38,709 nucleotides of DNA from Pseudolabrys sp. (lineage in GTDB: Bacteria; Pseudomonadota; Alphaproteobacteria; Rhizobiales; Xanthobacteraceae): NCBI GenBank assembly GCA_025929185.1, contig JAICMO010000010.1:1-38709 (forward strand). Direction: 5' to 3'. The notes under the pieces are model-generated. The model was given only the letters and a program-made list of their open reading frames with translations. It was not told the origin of the DNA and did no database searches. Positions 1 to 8,110 of this stretch are shown here, piece by piece. A program made the translations under genes and the position numbers. Within the stretch, counting starts at the first letter, position 1, and every line of letters starts with the position of its first letter.

Positions 1-1190
1 GGGTCGCGATTGCGTGCCGGCATGTGCGACAGCGCGCGCACCAGTTCCTCCATGGACTCCAGATTGTGAATGGGCCGCAATTCGTCAACGTGCGGCATAA
101 TGGTCTTCACGCCCCTGGCGCGCGCCTCGAAACCCTCGAAGCGCAACAGCGGATTGAGCCAGATCAGGCGGCGGCACGAGCGGTGCAGCCGATCGATTTC
201 GAAGGCAAGCGTGTCGTCGGCATCGCGCTCGAGCCCGTCGGTGATTAGCAGCACGATCGCGCCCTGCGTCAGCACGCGACGCGCCCACTGTTTGTTGAAC
301 GTGTGCAGGGATGTGCCGATGCGCGTGCCGCCCGACCAGTCCGCGACGTTGGCCGAGCAAGCGGCCAGCGCCTCGTCCGGATCGCGCTCCTTTAAGGCGC
401 GCGTTACGTTGGTCAGCCGCGTGCCGAACAGGAACGTGGTCACGCGCTTTCTCGCGTCGGTCACCGCGTGCAGGAAATGCAGGAACAGCCGCGTGTACTG
501 GCTCATCGAGCCGGAAATGTCGAGCAGCGCGACGATCGGCGGCTCCTTTGTTTTTGGTCCGAGATATCTGAGATCGATTACCGCGCCGCCCGCCTTCATG
601 CTGGCGCGCAGCGTCCGGCGGATGTCGATGATGTGGCCGCGCCGGTTGGGTGCGAGGCGTCGCGTGCGTATTTCATCGAGCGGAAGCACAAGCCGCGCAA
701 TCGCGTCTTTCGCCGCCGCAATCTCGGCAGCGGTCATCTGCGCGAAATCTTTTTTTCGCAACAGTTCGCGGTCCGACACGGTAAAGCGCGCGTCGACTTC
801 GATCTCGGATTTGTCGCGATCCTGCGCGCCCAATCCCGCGACCAGCGCGTCCTGCACGCGCTGCGCACCGGGCGGCGGAGCTTTCGTTTGCTGCGCCGGC
901 GTGACCGGCAGCATCGAGGCGATCAGCTTTTCGATATAGGCGCGCTTGCGGAAGAAAATCTTGAACGCCTGATCGAATAGCACCGAATGCTCGTGCCGTT
1001 TCACGAACACGGAATGCAGTGTCCAGTAAAAGTCCTCGCGCGAGCCGACCCGCGCGACCTTTACCGCTTCCAATGCGTCCAGCACCGCCCCCGGCCCGAC
1101 CGGAATGCCGGCCGCGCGCAGCGCACGCGCGAAATAGACGATGTTTTCGGCGAGCTTGCCTTCCTTGTTTTCACCTGCCCCGCTTGCCAC
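1..1190 (-). CDS. VWA domain protein, CoxE-like (3' end outside window)
   Basis: This frame stays open from a GTG at 1190 to the window edge, about 396 residues, so only the last few residues are probably missing. The N-terminal half is the helical region seen in CoxE-like proteins. A von Willebrand factor A domain follows, with the MIDAS motif DISGS at residues 224-228 and a later LLITDGLE strand. Proteins of this family work with a MoxR ATPase to mature or insert metal into CO-dehydrogenase-type molybdenum enzymes in the cytoplasm. The MoxR gene lies directly upstream on the same strand and coxSLM lies 6 kb away, so that role is likely here. The GTG start is chosen because GGGGGAGGT lies 6 nt upstream of it; that sequence is one arm of a palindromic repeat (see findings). 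The family assignment is secure; the client enzyme is inferred. Confidence 0.88.
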   Translation of the reverse strand, partial: MASGAGENKEGKLAENIVYFARALRAAGIPVGPGAVLDALEAVKVARVGSREDFYWTLHSVFVKRHEHSVLFDQAFKIFFRKRAYIEKLIASMLPVTPAQQTKAPPPGAQRVQDALVAGLGAQDRDKSEIEVDARFTVSDRELLRKKDFAQMTAAEIAAAKDAIARLVLPLDEIRTRRLAPNRRGHIIDIRRTLRASMKAGGAVIDLRYLGPKTKEPPIVALLDISGSMSQYTRLFLHFLHAVTDARKRVTTFLFGTRLTNVTRALKERDPDEALAACSANVADWSGGTRIGTSLHTFNKQWARRVLTQGAIVLLITDGLERDADDTLAFEIDRLHRSCRRLIWLNPLLRFEGFEARARGVKTIMPHVDELRPIHNLESMEELVRALSHMPARNRD

Positions 1191-1196
1191 GGGATT

Positions 1197-1250
1197 ACCT
1201 CCCCCCTTGAGGGGGAGGTCGGCGCGCGCAACGCGCCGGGAGGGGGGTAA
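1197..1250. repeat. Palindromic intergenic repeat containing the coxE-like gene RBS
   Basis: Positions 1197-1219 form a perfect 9-bp stem (ACCTCCCCC and GGGGGAGGT on the minus strand) with a 5-nt loop. A GC-rich tail containing GGCGCGC/GCGCGCC runs to 1250. This looks like the short palindromic repeats scattered between genes in Bradyrhizobium-type genomes. The arm nearest the gene is the Shine-Dalgarno of the coxE-like gene at 1190. Confidence 0.75.
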
Positions 1251-1288
1251 TTCTTCAACCATTCCGAACTTGAGATGCACACAAAGCG

Positions 1289-1330
1289 CACCTCCCTCCC
1301 CAACCCTGCCCCGCAAGGGGGGAAGGAGAA
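1289..1330. repeat. Second GC-rich intergenic repeat, imperfect hairpin
   Basis: The sequence CCTCCCTCCCC ... GGGGGGAAGGA makes an imperfect hairpin around CCCCGCAAGGGG. It is related in style to the repeat at 1197-1250, but the two are about 40 bp apart. Together they fill most of the 174-bp gap between the moxR-like gene (ends at 1365) and the coxE-like gene (starts at 1190). A terminator-like or mRNA-stabilising role is possible but not shown. Confidence 0.55.
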
Positions 1331-1364
1331 CGCCGGTGCAAGCGGTGAGGCAGCAGACGCAGCA

Positions 1365-2285
1365 TCATTCCGCCGCCCTCAATTCCGACTTCACCTCGTC
1401 GAGCAACGCTTTCACTTTCGTACCGTCGAGGCGCGCGATATCGTCCTGATACTTCAAAAGCGCGCCAAGCGTGTCGCTCACCGTCGCCGGATCGAGCGCA
1501 ACAACGTCGAGCTCGGTGAGTGCACCGGCCCAGTCGAGCGTCTCGGCGACGCCGGGCGACTTGAACAAATCTTCCTTTCGCAACGCCTGCACGAAGGAGA
1601 CCACCTGCTCGGATAGTTTCTTTCCGATGCCGGGCACTTTCGCGCGCAAAATCTTCAGTTCGCGCTCGGCACTCGGATAGCCGACCCAGTGATAAAGACA
1701 GCGCCGCTTGAGCGCATCATGCACCTCGCGCGTGCGGTTGGAGGTAACGACAACGATCGGCGGATGCTCGGCTTTAACCGTGCCGAGCTCCGGCACGGTG
1801 ACCTGGAAGTCGGCGAGCACTTCCAAAAGGAATGCCTCAAACGCCTCGTCGGTGCGGTCAATCTCGTCGATCAGCAGAACCGGAGGTCCGGCCGGATCGG
1901 GCTCGAGCGCCTGCAACAGTGGCCGCTTGATGAGGAAGCGTTCGGAAAAAACATCATGCTCGATGCGCTCGCGATCGCCCTCGCCTTCCGCTTCCGCCAA
2001 CCGGATCGTGATCATCTGCGCGCCGTAATTCCACTCGTAGACGGTGGCGGCGACATCGAGCCCTTCGTAACATTGCAAACGGATCAGCCGCCGCCCCAGC
2101 GCCTGCGCGAGCACCTTGGCAATTTCGGTCTTGCCGACCCCCGCTTCGCCTTCAAGGAAAAGCGGCCGGCTCATGCGCAGCGCGAGGAACAGAACCGTCG
2201 CGAGTGAGCGGTCCGCGATGTAGTTGGCCCCGGTCAGCAGATTAAGCGTGTCGTCAATCGAGGCCGGTACAGACTTGCCAGTCAT
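1365..2285 (-). CDS. MoxR family AAA+ ATPase (CoxD-like)
   Basis: This 306-aa protein has the complete AAA+ core: Walker A GEAGVGKT at 46-53, Walker B VLLIDEID at 136-143, sensor-1 TSN at 181-183, and the ALKRRC arginine-finger segment at 191-196. These features and its length fit the MoxR/CoxD subgroup. Members act as chaperones with a VWA-domain partner; CoxD-type proteins help build the active site of CO dehydrogenase. The partner VWA gene lies immediately downstream on the same strand, separated by 174 bp of repeats. The ATG at 2285 is preceded by AAGGGAAGAAA. It is divergent from the VOC gene starting near 2376, leaving about 90 bp for both promoters. The ATPase family is certain; service to the coxSLM enzyme is inferred from context. 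Confidence 0.93.
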   Translation of the reverse strand: MTGKSVPASIDDTLNLLTGANYIADRSLATVLFLALRMSRPLFLEGEAGVGKTEIAKVLAQALGRRLIRLQCYEGLDVAATVYEWNYGAQMITIRLAEAEGEGDRERIEHDVFSERFLIKRPLLQALEPDPAGPPVLLIDEIDRTDEAFEAFLLEVLADFQVTVPELGTVKAEHPPIVVVTSNRTREVHDALKRRCLYHWVGYPSAERELKILRAKVPGIGKKLSEQVVSFVQALRKEDLFKSPGVAETLDWAGALTELDVVALDPATVSDTLGALLKYQDDIARLDGTKVKALLDEVKSELRAAE

Positions 2286-2375
2286 TTTCTTCCCTTGTGG
2301 ACGGGACTTTATCCTACCCCGCGCAGGTCTTACATGTGGGGAGTCATGACCCTAGAAGCCACCGGGGATGCGTCC

Positions 2376-2906
2376 ATGTCAAAGCCCGACAGCCTCGAAA
2401 AAGAAGCCCTGCGCCTGCCCACCATCGATCCGGGCGTGCGGATCGGTCACGTTCACCTGAAGGTCGCCGATCTCAAGCGCGCGCTCGACTTCTACTGCGG
2501 CGTGCTCGGTTTCGAGATGACGACCAGCCGCCCCGGCGCCGCCTTCATCTCGGCCGGCGGTTACCATCATCATATTGGGCTGAACACATGGGAAAGCCTC
2601 GGTGGCTCACCGCCGCCTCCCGGCACCACCGGTCTCTATCACACGGCCATTCTTTACCCGACGCGGCGGCTTCTGGCGGACGCGCTCAAGCGCCTGATCG
2701 CGGCGAAAATTCCGCTCGAAGGCGCGAGTGACCACGGCGTGAGCGAAGCGCTTTATCTGCGCGACCCGGACGACAATGGCGTCGAGCTCTACCGCGACCG
2801 GCCGAAGGAAGAATGGCCCAAGCGCCCCGACGGCGGCTTGCAGATGTTCACGCGCCCGCTCGATCTGCACGATCTGCTCGCGGAATTGGATCGGGAGCCC
2901 TCATAA
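2376..2906 (+). CDS. VOC family protein (glyoxalase / extradiol dioxygenase fold)
   Basis: A single-protein member of the vicinal oxygen chelate superfamily, 176 aa from the chosen ATG. It resembles the N-terminal half of CatE/YfiE-like catechol 2,3-dioxygenases. Putative metal ligands sit in the HVHLKV strand near the start, GLYHTAIL in the middle, and NGVELYRD near the end. A HHHIGLNTW segment and a proline-rich SPPPPGTTG turn are typical of this subgroup. The substrate is unknown. In-frame ATGs also exist at 2334 and 2346. The start at 2376 was preferred because conserved sequence begins just after it and GGGGA lies upstream. The C-terminal extension to DLLAELDREPS is outside the core fold. 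Confidence 0.85.
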   Translation: MSKPDSLEKEALRLPTIDPGVRIGHVHLKVADLKRALDFYCGVLGFEMTTSRPGAAFISAGGYHHHIGLNTWESLGGSPPPPGTTGLYHTAILYPTRRLLADALKRLIAAKIPLEGASDHGVSEALYLRDPDDNGVELYRDRPKEEWPKRPDGGLQMFTRPLDLHDLLAELDREPS

Positions 2907-2911
2907 CGGCT

Positions 2912-2952
2912 CCGTCATTCCGGCCGCGAGCAAGCCAGGCGTGGAACGACGG
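2912..2952. repeat. Degenerate palindromic repeat after the VOC gene
   Basis: CCGTCATTCC at 2912-2921 and GGAACGACGG at 2943-2952 are inverted with one mismatch and enclose about 21 bp. The ends resemble the TGTCATTCCGG ends of the large repeat at 21963-22110, so this may be a decayed relative. It may also act in transcript 3'-end formation. Confidence 0.5.
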
Positions 2953-2991
2953 CTGTCGCGCAATTCGCGGTGCCGCCCCCGTCCGACACGG

Positions 2992-3008
2992 TTAGCACGG
3001 CGTTAACC
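2992..3008 (+). promoter_or_regulatory. Possible CtrA-type box upstream of the GGDEF gene
   Basis: TTAG, a 7-base spacer, then TTAACC matches the alphaproteobacterial CtrA consensus TTAA-N7-TTAA at seven of eight positions. It lies about 110 bp upstream of the diguanylate cyclase gene. The motif is short and one base is off, so chance occurrence is possible. Confidence 0.3.
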
Positions 3009-3117
3009 CTTCGCATTCCGGCAACACCAGTGCATTGCTCCAACGCGGCTATCGAAATGTTAATCCTGCGCCCCGTAATTTCGACGCCGTACACACGGCA
3101 AATTCACGTCGGCACGC

Positions 3118-4176
3118 ATGGGAATGGCGCACGGGCTTCGAAACGCAAACGCATTGCGCGATCGCGTCGCGGAGATCGATCCTTTCTCCCACGAATCCAC
3201 CACGGCTGCCGTCCAGCGGCTGACGGCCCTGGTCGAAGCGCAAGCGCGCGTGATCCGCGACTACGAAGCCGCCCTCACGCGCAGCAAGGAAATTTTCGAG
3301 CGTGCGTCGGCCGCCGCGCGCCTCGGCATGTGGGAATGCGATCTGACCACTGAAACATTGCAATGGTCGGACGGCACCTATGACATGTTCGACATTCCGC
3401 GCGACATGCCGCTGGTGCGAAACCAGACGCTGACATGCTATCCGGCGGAATCGCTCGAAAAGCTCGAGGCCATCAGGAGCCGCGCAATCGCGCAGCGAAA
3501 GGATTTCAATCTGGATGCCGAAATTGTCACGCCGAAGGGAAAACATCGATGGATTCGGATCACGGCGGTCGTGGACTGCGCGGGCCACCATCCGATCCGG
3601 CTGTTTGGCTTCAAGCAGGACATCACAGAAGAGAAGGCAAAGTGGGACCGGCTGCGCTATCTCGCCGAGTTCGACGAATTGACGGGGCTCGCCAACCGGC
3701 GCCGCTTCGAGGGCAAGCTGTGGGACTTCTGCGAAGCTCCCGCCGCGGCGCGGACCGACGGCGCCCTGCTGCTGATCGACCTTGACGGCTTCAAGGACGT
3801 CAACGATTCACTCGGCCATGCGGCGGGCGACGCTTGTCTGCAACAAGCGGCGCGCCGGCTCACCGAAGCATGCCTGGATGCGATCGTCGTCGCGAGAATT
3901 GGCGGCGATGAATTTGCCGTCCTGTTCGGGCCCGGCGGAGCCCAGCGGATCGCGACAGTCGCAGCGCAGATTGTTCAGGCGATGAATCGGCCGGTCACCC
4001 ATAATGGCCGACAGTTCAAGATCGGCGCGTCGGTTGGCATCGCGTGGGCGTGCGGCTGCACCCCAATGGAGCTTTTCCAGCGCGCCGATGCCGCGCTTTA
4101 CGCGGCCAAATCCCACGGACGGAACACGTTCCGCTGGTTCGATCCGCGGCGCATGCAGGCGCTGGCCGACGCGTAG
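3118..4176 (+). CDS. PAS-GGDEF diguanylate cyclase
   Basis: This 352-aa protein has no signal peptide or membrane segment and is probably cytoplasmic. A short N-terminal helix (about residues 20-60) leads into a PAS/PAC sensor (about 60-170, ending FGFKQDITEE). A GGDEF domain follows (about 180-345) with the intact active motif GGDEF at 262-266 and the LANRRRF and DLDGFKDVND segments of active enzymes. It should make cyclic di-GMP from two GTP. The feedback-inhibition I-site (RxxD five residues before GGDEF) is absent; the aligned residues read LDAI, so product inhibition at that site is unlikely. No EAL domain is present. ATGs at 3118 and 3124 are both possible and neither has a strong ribosome-binding site. 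Confidence 0.92.
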   Translation: MGMAHGLRNANALRDRVAEIDPFSHESTTAAVQRLTALVEAQARVIRDYEAALTRSKEIFERASAAARLGMWECDLTTETLQWSDGTYDMFDIPRDMPLVRNQTLTCYPAESLEKLEAIRSRAIAQRKDFNLDAEIVTPKGKHRWIRITAVVDCAGHHPIRLFGFKQDITEEKAKWDRLRYLAEFDELTGLANRRRFEGKLWDFCEAPAAARTDGALLLIDLDGFKDVNDSLGHAAGDACLQQAARRLTEACLDAIVVARIGGDEFAVLFGPGGAQRIATVAAQIVQAMNRPVTHNGRQFKIGASVGIAWACGCTPMELFQRADAALYAAKSHGRNTFRWFDPRRMQALADA

Positions 4177-4193
4177 GTTACAAAACCAAATTC

Positions 4194-4583
4194 CTACGCG
4201 CCCGAATAATTAAACTCGATCGGCACGCCATTCGGATCGCGGACAAAAATCCGCTTGATGCCGTCGGCCGTCACCTCGCGCGCGTCAAACCAGGCGCCGT
4301 TTCGTATCAGCCGGTGCTTCATGGCATCGAAGCCGCGGCTGGAAAACGCGACATGGTGCAGCGCGCCTTTGCCAAACGCTTGCGGCACGTTCTCCACCGA
4401 AGCATCGAAGAGATGGAGCGCCGGGTGCCCATCGCTAAAGATCCACGCGCCAGGAAAGCTGAAATTCGGACGCGGTCCGTTTTCGAGGCCGAGCACCGTC
4501 TCATAGAATCGGATTGTTTCGTCCATCCTCGATGTGCGAATGGCCACGTGATCAAGAACACCGATGCCAGGATCATCGTTCAT
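4194..4583 (-). CDS. Small VOC/glyoxalase-fold protein
   Basis: A 129-aa single VOC domain made of two beta-alpha-beta-beta-beta modules. Probable metal ligands are the His in VLDHVAI, the His in ALHLFD, the His in LHHVAF and the Glu in VPIEFNY, the usual spacing for a glyoxalase I-like site. The gene lies 40 bp downstream of the TctC-type receptor gene on the same strand, so the two are probably co-transcribed and may act on the same organic-acid substrate or a breakdown product. The substrate cannot be named from sequence. It is tail-to-tail with the GGDEF gene, with 17 bp between stops. Confidence 0.87.
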   Translation of the reverse strand: MNDDPGIGVLDHVAIRTSRMDETIRFYETVLGLENGPRPNFSFPGAWIFSDGHPALHLFDASVENVPQAFGKGALHHVAFSSRGFDAMKHRLIRNGAWFDAREVTADGIKRIFVRDPNGVPIEFNYSGA

Positions 4584-4623
4584 CCTGTCCTCCTGCCTTT
4601 ACCGCAAGCCATGTGCATTCCTT

Positions 4624-5598
4624 TCAGTGCAAAGCCGGCTCGTTCGCCTTGATGATAGGCTTCCATTTCGCAATCTCCGCGCGCTGTTGCGCGGCAAGCG
4701 CTTCCGGAGTCTGCCGATCGCGTGGTGGAATTTGCTGGCCGAGACTTGTCAGGCGCTGGCGCACGGCGGGATCGGCCAGCGCATCCACAACGGCGGCATT
4801 TAGTTTCGCCACGATGGCTTTTGGGGTGCCTTTCGGGACCCAAAGGCCGTGCCAGGCGGACATGTAAAATCCAGGCAGGCCCGCTTCGTCGACCGTCGGA
4901 ATGTCGGGAGCGACCGCCAGGCGAGTCTTCGCGGTCACCGCGTAGGCTCTGATCCCGCCGGCGCGCACTTGCGGCAGCGAGCTGGCGATCTGATCGAACA
5001 TCAAATCGATATGGCCGCCGATCAAGTCGGCCATCGAACCGCCGACGCCCGCCCGATAGGCGACGAATTGGAAGCTGGTGCCGGTCGCTTTTTTGAATTG
5101 TGAACCGATGAGATAGCCCGCGCTGCCTACGCCATTGGTCGCGGATGTGGCTTTCGTCTTATCCGACTTCAGCCAGGCGATCAGGCCCTTGAGATCGTGC
5201 GCCGGCACGGCATCGGTCGACAGGATGAGATACGGATTGCTCGCCACGAGTGCGATCGGCTGCAAGTCGCGCAGTAGGTCGTAATGCAGTTTATAGATCA
5301 GGCTGTTGACCGCGTGCGTGCCCCAATGGCCGATGCTGAGCGTGTAGCCGTCCGGCGCCGCGGCGGCGGCGCGGCCGACGCCGATTGAGCCCGCGGCTCC
5401 GCCGACGTTCTCGACAACAATAGGCTGTCCAAGCGAAACCTTCATGCGGTCGGCGAGAATACGGGCGATCGTGTCGGTCGGGCCTCCCGCGCCAAACGGC
5501 ACAATCAACGTGATCGGGCGCGATGGATACGTTTGGGCACTTGCCGCGCCGACCGCCATCGTGAATGCGCACGCTGCGGCAACGATTGTCTTCCTCAT
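4624..5598 (-). CDS. Bug/TctC-family tripartite tricarboxylate transporter substrate-binding protein
   Basis: This 324-aa periplasmic receptor starts with a clear Sec signal peptide (about residues 1-21, cut after GAASA). The Bug-family hallmark YPSRPITLIVPFGAGGPTD follows at the mature N terminus. The typical closing motif lies near VPKGTPKAIVAKLNAAV. Family members bind carboxylated solutes and deliver them to a TctA/TctB membrane pair, or signal as orphan receptors. No tctA or tctB gene lies in this window, so this is an orphan receptor here, as is common in alpha- and betaproteobacteria. It is divergent from the BTAD/TPR regulator, which may control it, and leads a probable two-gene operon with the VOC gene downstream. 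The ligand is unknown. Confidence 0.93.
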   Translation of the reverse strand: MRKTIVAAACAFTMAVGAASAQTYPSRPITLIVPFGAGGPTDTIARILADRMKVSLGQPIVVENVGGAAGSIGVGRAAAAAPDGYTLSIGHWGTHAVNSLIYKLHYDLLRDLQPIALVASNPYLILSTDAVPAHDLKGLIAWLKSDKTKATSATNGVGSAGYLIGSQFKKATGTSFQFVAYRAGVGGSMADLIGGHIDLMFDQIASSLPQVRAGGIRAYAVTAKTRLAVAPDIPTVDEAGLPGFYMSAWHGLWVPKGTPKAIVAKLNAAVVDALADPAVRQRLTSLGQQIPPRDRQTPEALAAQQRAEIAKWKPIIKANEPALH

Positions 5599-5825
5599 GC
5601 GGGAACTCCCTTATCTCATGACGATCCGGAATCGACTGTGCCATGGCCGCTGACGGCTCAGCGTCGAAACGGCGTCGAAAAAATGACTGCCGGCCAGCAA
5701 TGCGCTATTTTCCAAATTTAACGCGGGCAACAGCGTGCCGGATATCTGCCGATGCACGAGGAGGGACCTATTTCCGGCCCGGAGGCGTCACAGTCAGCCA
5801 CGCTCAGCCCGGGGTTAACCCAGCA
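5599..5825. promoter_or_regulatory. Divergent intergenic region between tctC-like gene and regulator
   Basis: If the regulator starts at GTG 5826, this 227-bp stretch holds both promoters. It contains a perfect 10-bp palindrome, GGGTTAACCC, at 5812-5821, just 4 bp before that GTG. The palindrome could be an operator or simply a chance dyad. The reading frame of the regulator is also open back to 5643, but that stretch shows no recognisable domain. Confidence 0.4.
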
Positions 5826-7862
5826 GTGACCAAAGAAAACCTGCAACTCAGGCTGTTGGGCAATTTTGGGCTGACTACCGGCTCCGGTCCAATGGCGCCG
5901 CTCCCGAAAAAGGCCCGGGCGCTCCTGTCTTATCTCGCGATGCAGCCCGGGCGGCCTGTCCCCCGGGAACAGCTTTCGAACTTGCTTTGGGGCGCCAGCG
6001 GAAACGAGCAAGCCAAGCGCAGCTTGCGCGAATGCCTGATGGCGGTTCGAGCAACGCTTGGACCGACGGCAGCTGGCCTCCTTATCAGTGATGGCGCGAC
6101 ACTTCGTTTCGATGCCGGGCGAGTCGAGATTGACGTGCAGCGGTTCGAGACATTGAGCCAATCGACCATGGTAGGCGACTTGCGTGCGGCCAACGAACTC
6201 TACCGCGGCGAATTTTTATCCGACCTGCAGATTGCTTCGGAACCATTCGCGGAGTGGCTGGAACGCGAACGGCGGCGCTTAACGTCGCTGCTGTCCGACG
6301 TCGTGTATCGCCTTGCCATAGCACTGACGAATACGGGCGACGTCGGCAATGCTATGGCCGTCGCAACGCGCCTGACGAGCGTCGACCCCCTGCGCGAGGA
6401 CGGCCACCGTCTTTTAATCCGGCTGCTCGCAACGGCGGGCCAGCGTACCGCAGCGCTCAGGCACTATGCGCAGTTCGCCGACTTGCTGCGCCGCGAACTT
6501 GGCGTCGCGCCGGAGCCCGAGACGACCGATCTCGCCGATGCCGTTCGCGAAGGACGCGTAAGCAGCACACCGACCGCCGAGGAAATTAAGCAAGTCCCTG
6601 CCGCAGCCTCCGGCAGCATTCCGTCGGCGATGACGAACAAGACCTCGCTCGCAGTTATTCCATTTTCAAATCTCAGCGGTGACGGAAGGCAAGACTATTT
6701 TGCCGACGGTGTCGCCGAAGAGATCACAACGATGCTTGGCCGCGTGCCGTGGCTGTTCGTTATCGGAAGCGGCGCAGCTCAGCCCTACCGCGGCGGCACC
6801 GCCGACGTACGCCAAATCGGCAGCGAACTAAGAGTCCGCTACGTTCTGCGCGGTAGCGTCCGCCGGAACGCCGATCGCGTGCGCATCGTCGCTCAGTTGC
6901 TGGATGCAGCTGCAGGCGGCCAAGTCTGGGCCGAGCGGTTCGACGGAGAGTTGAGCGATATCTTCGCCATTCAGGATCAGGTCGCCGCCCAGGCCAGCGC
7001 GAAGTTGGCGCCGGCGCTTCAGTCGATCGAGATCGAACGTTCGCTGCGCAAGCATACCGCCAACTTAAGCGCTTACGATCTTTACCTCCGGGCTTTGCCC
7101 AAATTTCGGACAACCTTCGAAGAGAACAAAGAAGCGGTGCGACTGCTTACAAAAGCACTCGAGATCGATCCTCAGTATGGCTCGGCCTACGGCCTGGCGG
7201 CGCGCTGCTATCAATTCCAACGGCTTTTCGGCTGGCTGATCGCGTCCGACCCGCGGCTTCAGGAGGGCGTGCGGCTTGCGCGTCTAGCCGCTGAAATCGG
7301 CAAAAACGATTCGGAGGCATTGTGGATGGCGGGCATCGCGCTGGCGCAGTTGGCGGGGGAAATGGAGCATGGTCTTGCTTTGATCGAGCGTTCATTGTCT
7401 CTCAATCCCAATTCGGCCAGCGCGTGGATTTCAAGCTCGTTTGTACGCGGCGAGATTGGCGATGCCGATGCAGCGCTTGCCGACTTCCACCGCGCACAGC
7501 GTCTCAATCCGCTCGACTCCACGCACCACGTCCAATGGCTGGCCGCCGGATTTGCGCACATGGCCGCGGGCCGCTATCACGAGGCTGCCGAGGCCGTCGA
7601 CAAGACTCTCAACACGCGTCCGACTTACACACCGGCCATGCGCCTGAAAATCTCCGTGTGCGGCTTGCTAGGGCAAAAGGAAGATGCGAGCAAATGGGTG
7701 CACCGTTTGCTCGCTGTCAATCCCGACGCCAGTGTTTCCTGGTTTCGCATCTTCTGGCAGGTCCCGCTGCACCGGAATCCTGAGTTGCTTGCCAAATTCC
7801 TTGAGGGCGCAAGACTGGCGGGGCTGCCAGACGGGCAGCAGTCATTTCAAAAGATCAGGTAG
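5826..7862 (+). CDS. BTAD-type transcriptional regulator with TolB-like and TPR domains
   Basis: The 678-aa protein starts with an OmpR/SARP-like winged helix (about residues 5-105, LRLLGNFGL...), followed by a bacterial transcriptional activator domain (about 110-235). A TolB/FlgO-like domain comes next (about 270-395, beginning SLAVIPFSNLSGDGRQDYF). The remainder, about 400-670, is tetratricopeptide repeats. This architecture occurs in CadC/SARP-like regulators of proteobacteria, where the repeat part probably senses or binds a partner. No transmembrane segment is evident, so it is probably soluble. It faces the TctC-like receptor gene and may regulate it; that is inference. The start is uncertain: an in-frame ATG exists at 5643, but the extra 61 residues look non-coding, so GTG 5826 was preferred. 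Confidence 0.85.
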   Translation: MTKENLQLRLLGNFGLTTGSGPMAPLPKKARALLSYLAMQPGRPVPREQLSNLLWGASGNEQAKRSLRECLMAVRATLGPTAAGLLISDGATLRFDAGRVEIDVQRFETLSQSTMVGDLRAANELYRGEFLSDLQIASEPFAEWLERERRRLTSLLSDVVYRLAIALTNTGDVGNAMAVATRLTSVDPLREDGHRLLIRLLATAGQRTAALRHYAQFADLLRRELGVAPEPETTDLADAVREGRVSSTPTAEEIKQVPAAASGSIPSAMTNKTSLAVIPFSNLSGDGRQDYFADGVAEEITTMLGRVPWLFVIGSGAAQPYRGGTADVRQIGSELRVRYVLRGSVRRNADRVRIVAQLLDAAAGGQVWAERFDGELSDIFAIQDQVAAQASAKLAPALQSIEIERSLRKHTANLSAYDLYLRALPKFRTTFEENKEAVRLLTKALEIDPQYGSAYGLAARCYQFQRLFGWLIASDPRLQEGVRLARLAAEIGKNDSEALWMAGIALAQLAGEMEHGLALIERSLSLNPNSASAWISSSFVRGEIGDADAALADFHRAQRLNPLDSTHHVQWLAAGFAHMAAGRYHEAAEAVDKTLNTRPTYTPAMRLKISVCGLLGQKEDASKWVHRLLAVNPDASVSWFRIFWQVPLHRNPELLAKFLEGARLAGLPDGQQSFQKIR

Positions 7863-7925
7863 AGAGCTGCTTAGTCCTTAGGGTCTGCCGGAAATGCGGC
7901 CAACGAAATCAGCGCTTTCGCCCCA

Positions 7926-8053
7926 GCCCGTCATGCCCGGCACTCGGGTCCGGCCATTGGCCGGCCCGAGCACATGCCTTGTGCCGGGCATCCACGCCTT
8001 CACTCAACAAACAAGAAAGACGTGGATGGCCGGGACGAAGCCCGGCCATGACG
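7926..8053. repeat. Two nested palindromic intergenic repeats
   Basis: The first element has perfect 11-bp outer arms (ATGCCCGGCAC at 7933-7943, GTGCCGGGCAT at 7981-7991) enclosing an inner hairpin of CTCGGG-CCGGCC arms at 7943-7970. The second, at 8021-8053, has ATGGCCGGG and CCCGGCCAT arms around a 6-nt loop. Both resemble the GTCATGGCCGGG-type repeats common between genes in Bradyrhizobium relatives. They lie between two convergent transcription units and might help end both transcripts. No gene was seen in the 248-bp gap. Confidence 0.7.
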
Positions 8054-8110
8054 ATGGAGAGGGCCTTGTGCACCTCATTGAAAGGACTCGAGGCATTTCC
8101 GGCCCGACTC

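Noticed and set aside
70-939. Plus-strand frame of 289 codons at the window start
   Set aside because: It is opposite the VWA/CoxE-like gene, has Ser/Arg-rich composition and no domain; the minus-strand frame has a MIDAS motif.
5643-5825. N-terminal extension of the BTAD regulator
   Set aside because: The 61 residues show no domain and would leave only 44 bp between divergent genes; the winged helix begins after GTG 5826.
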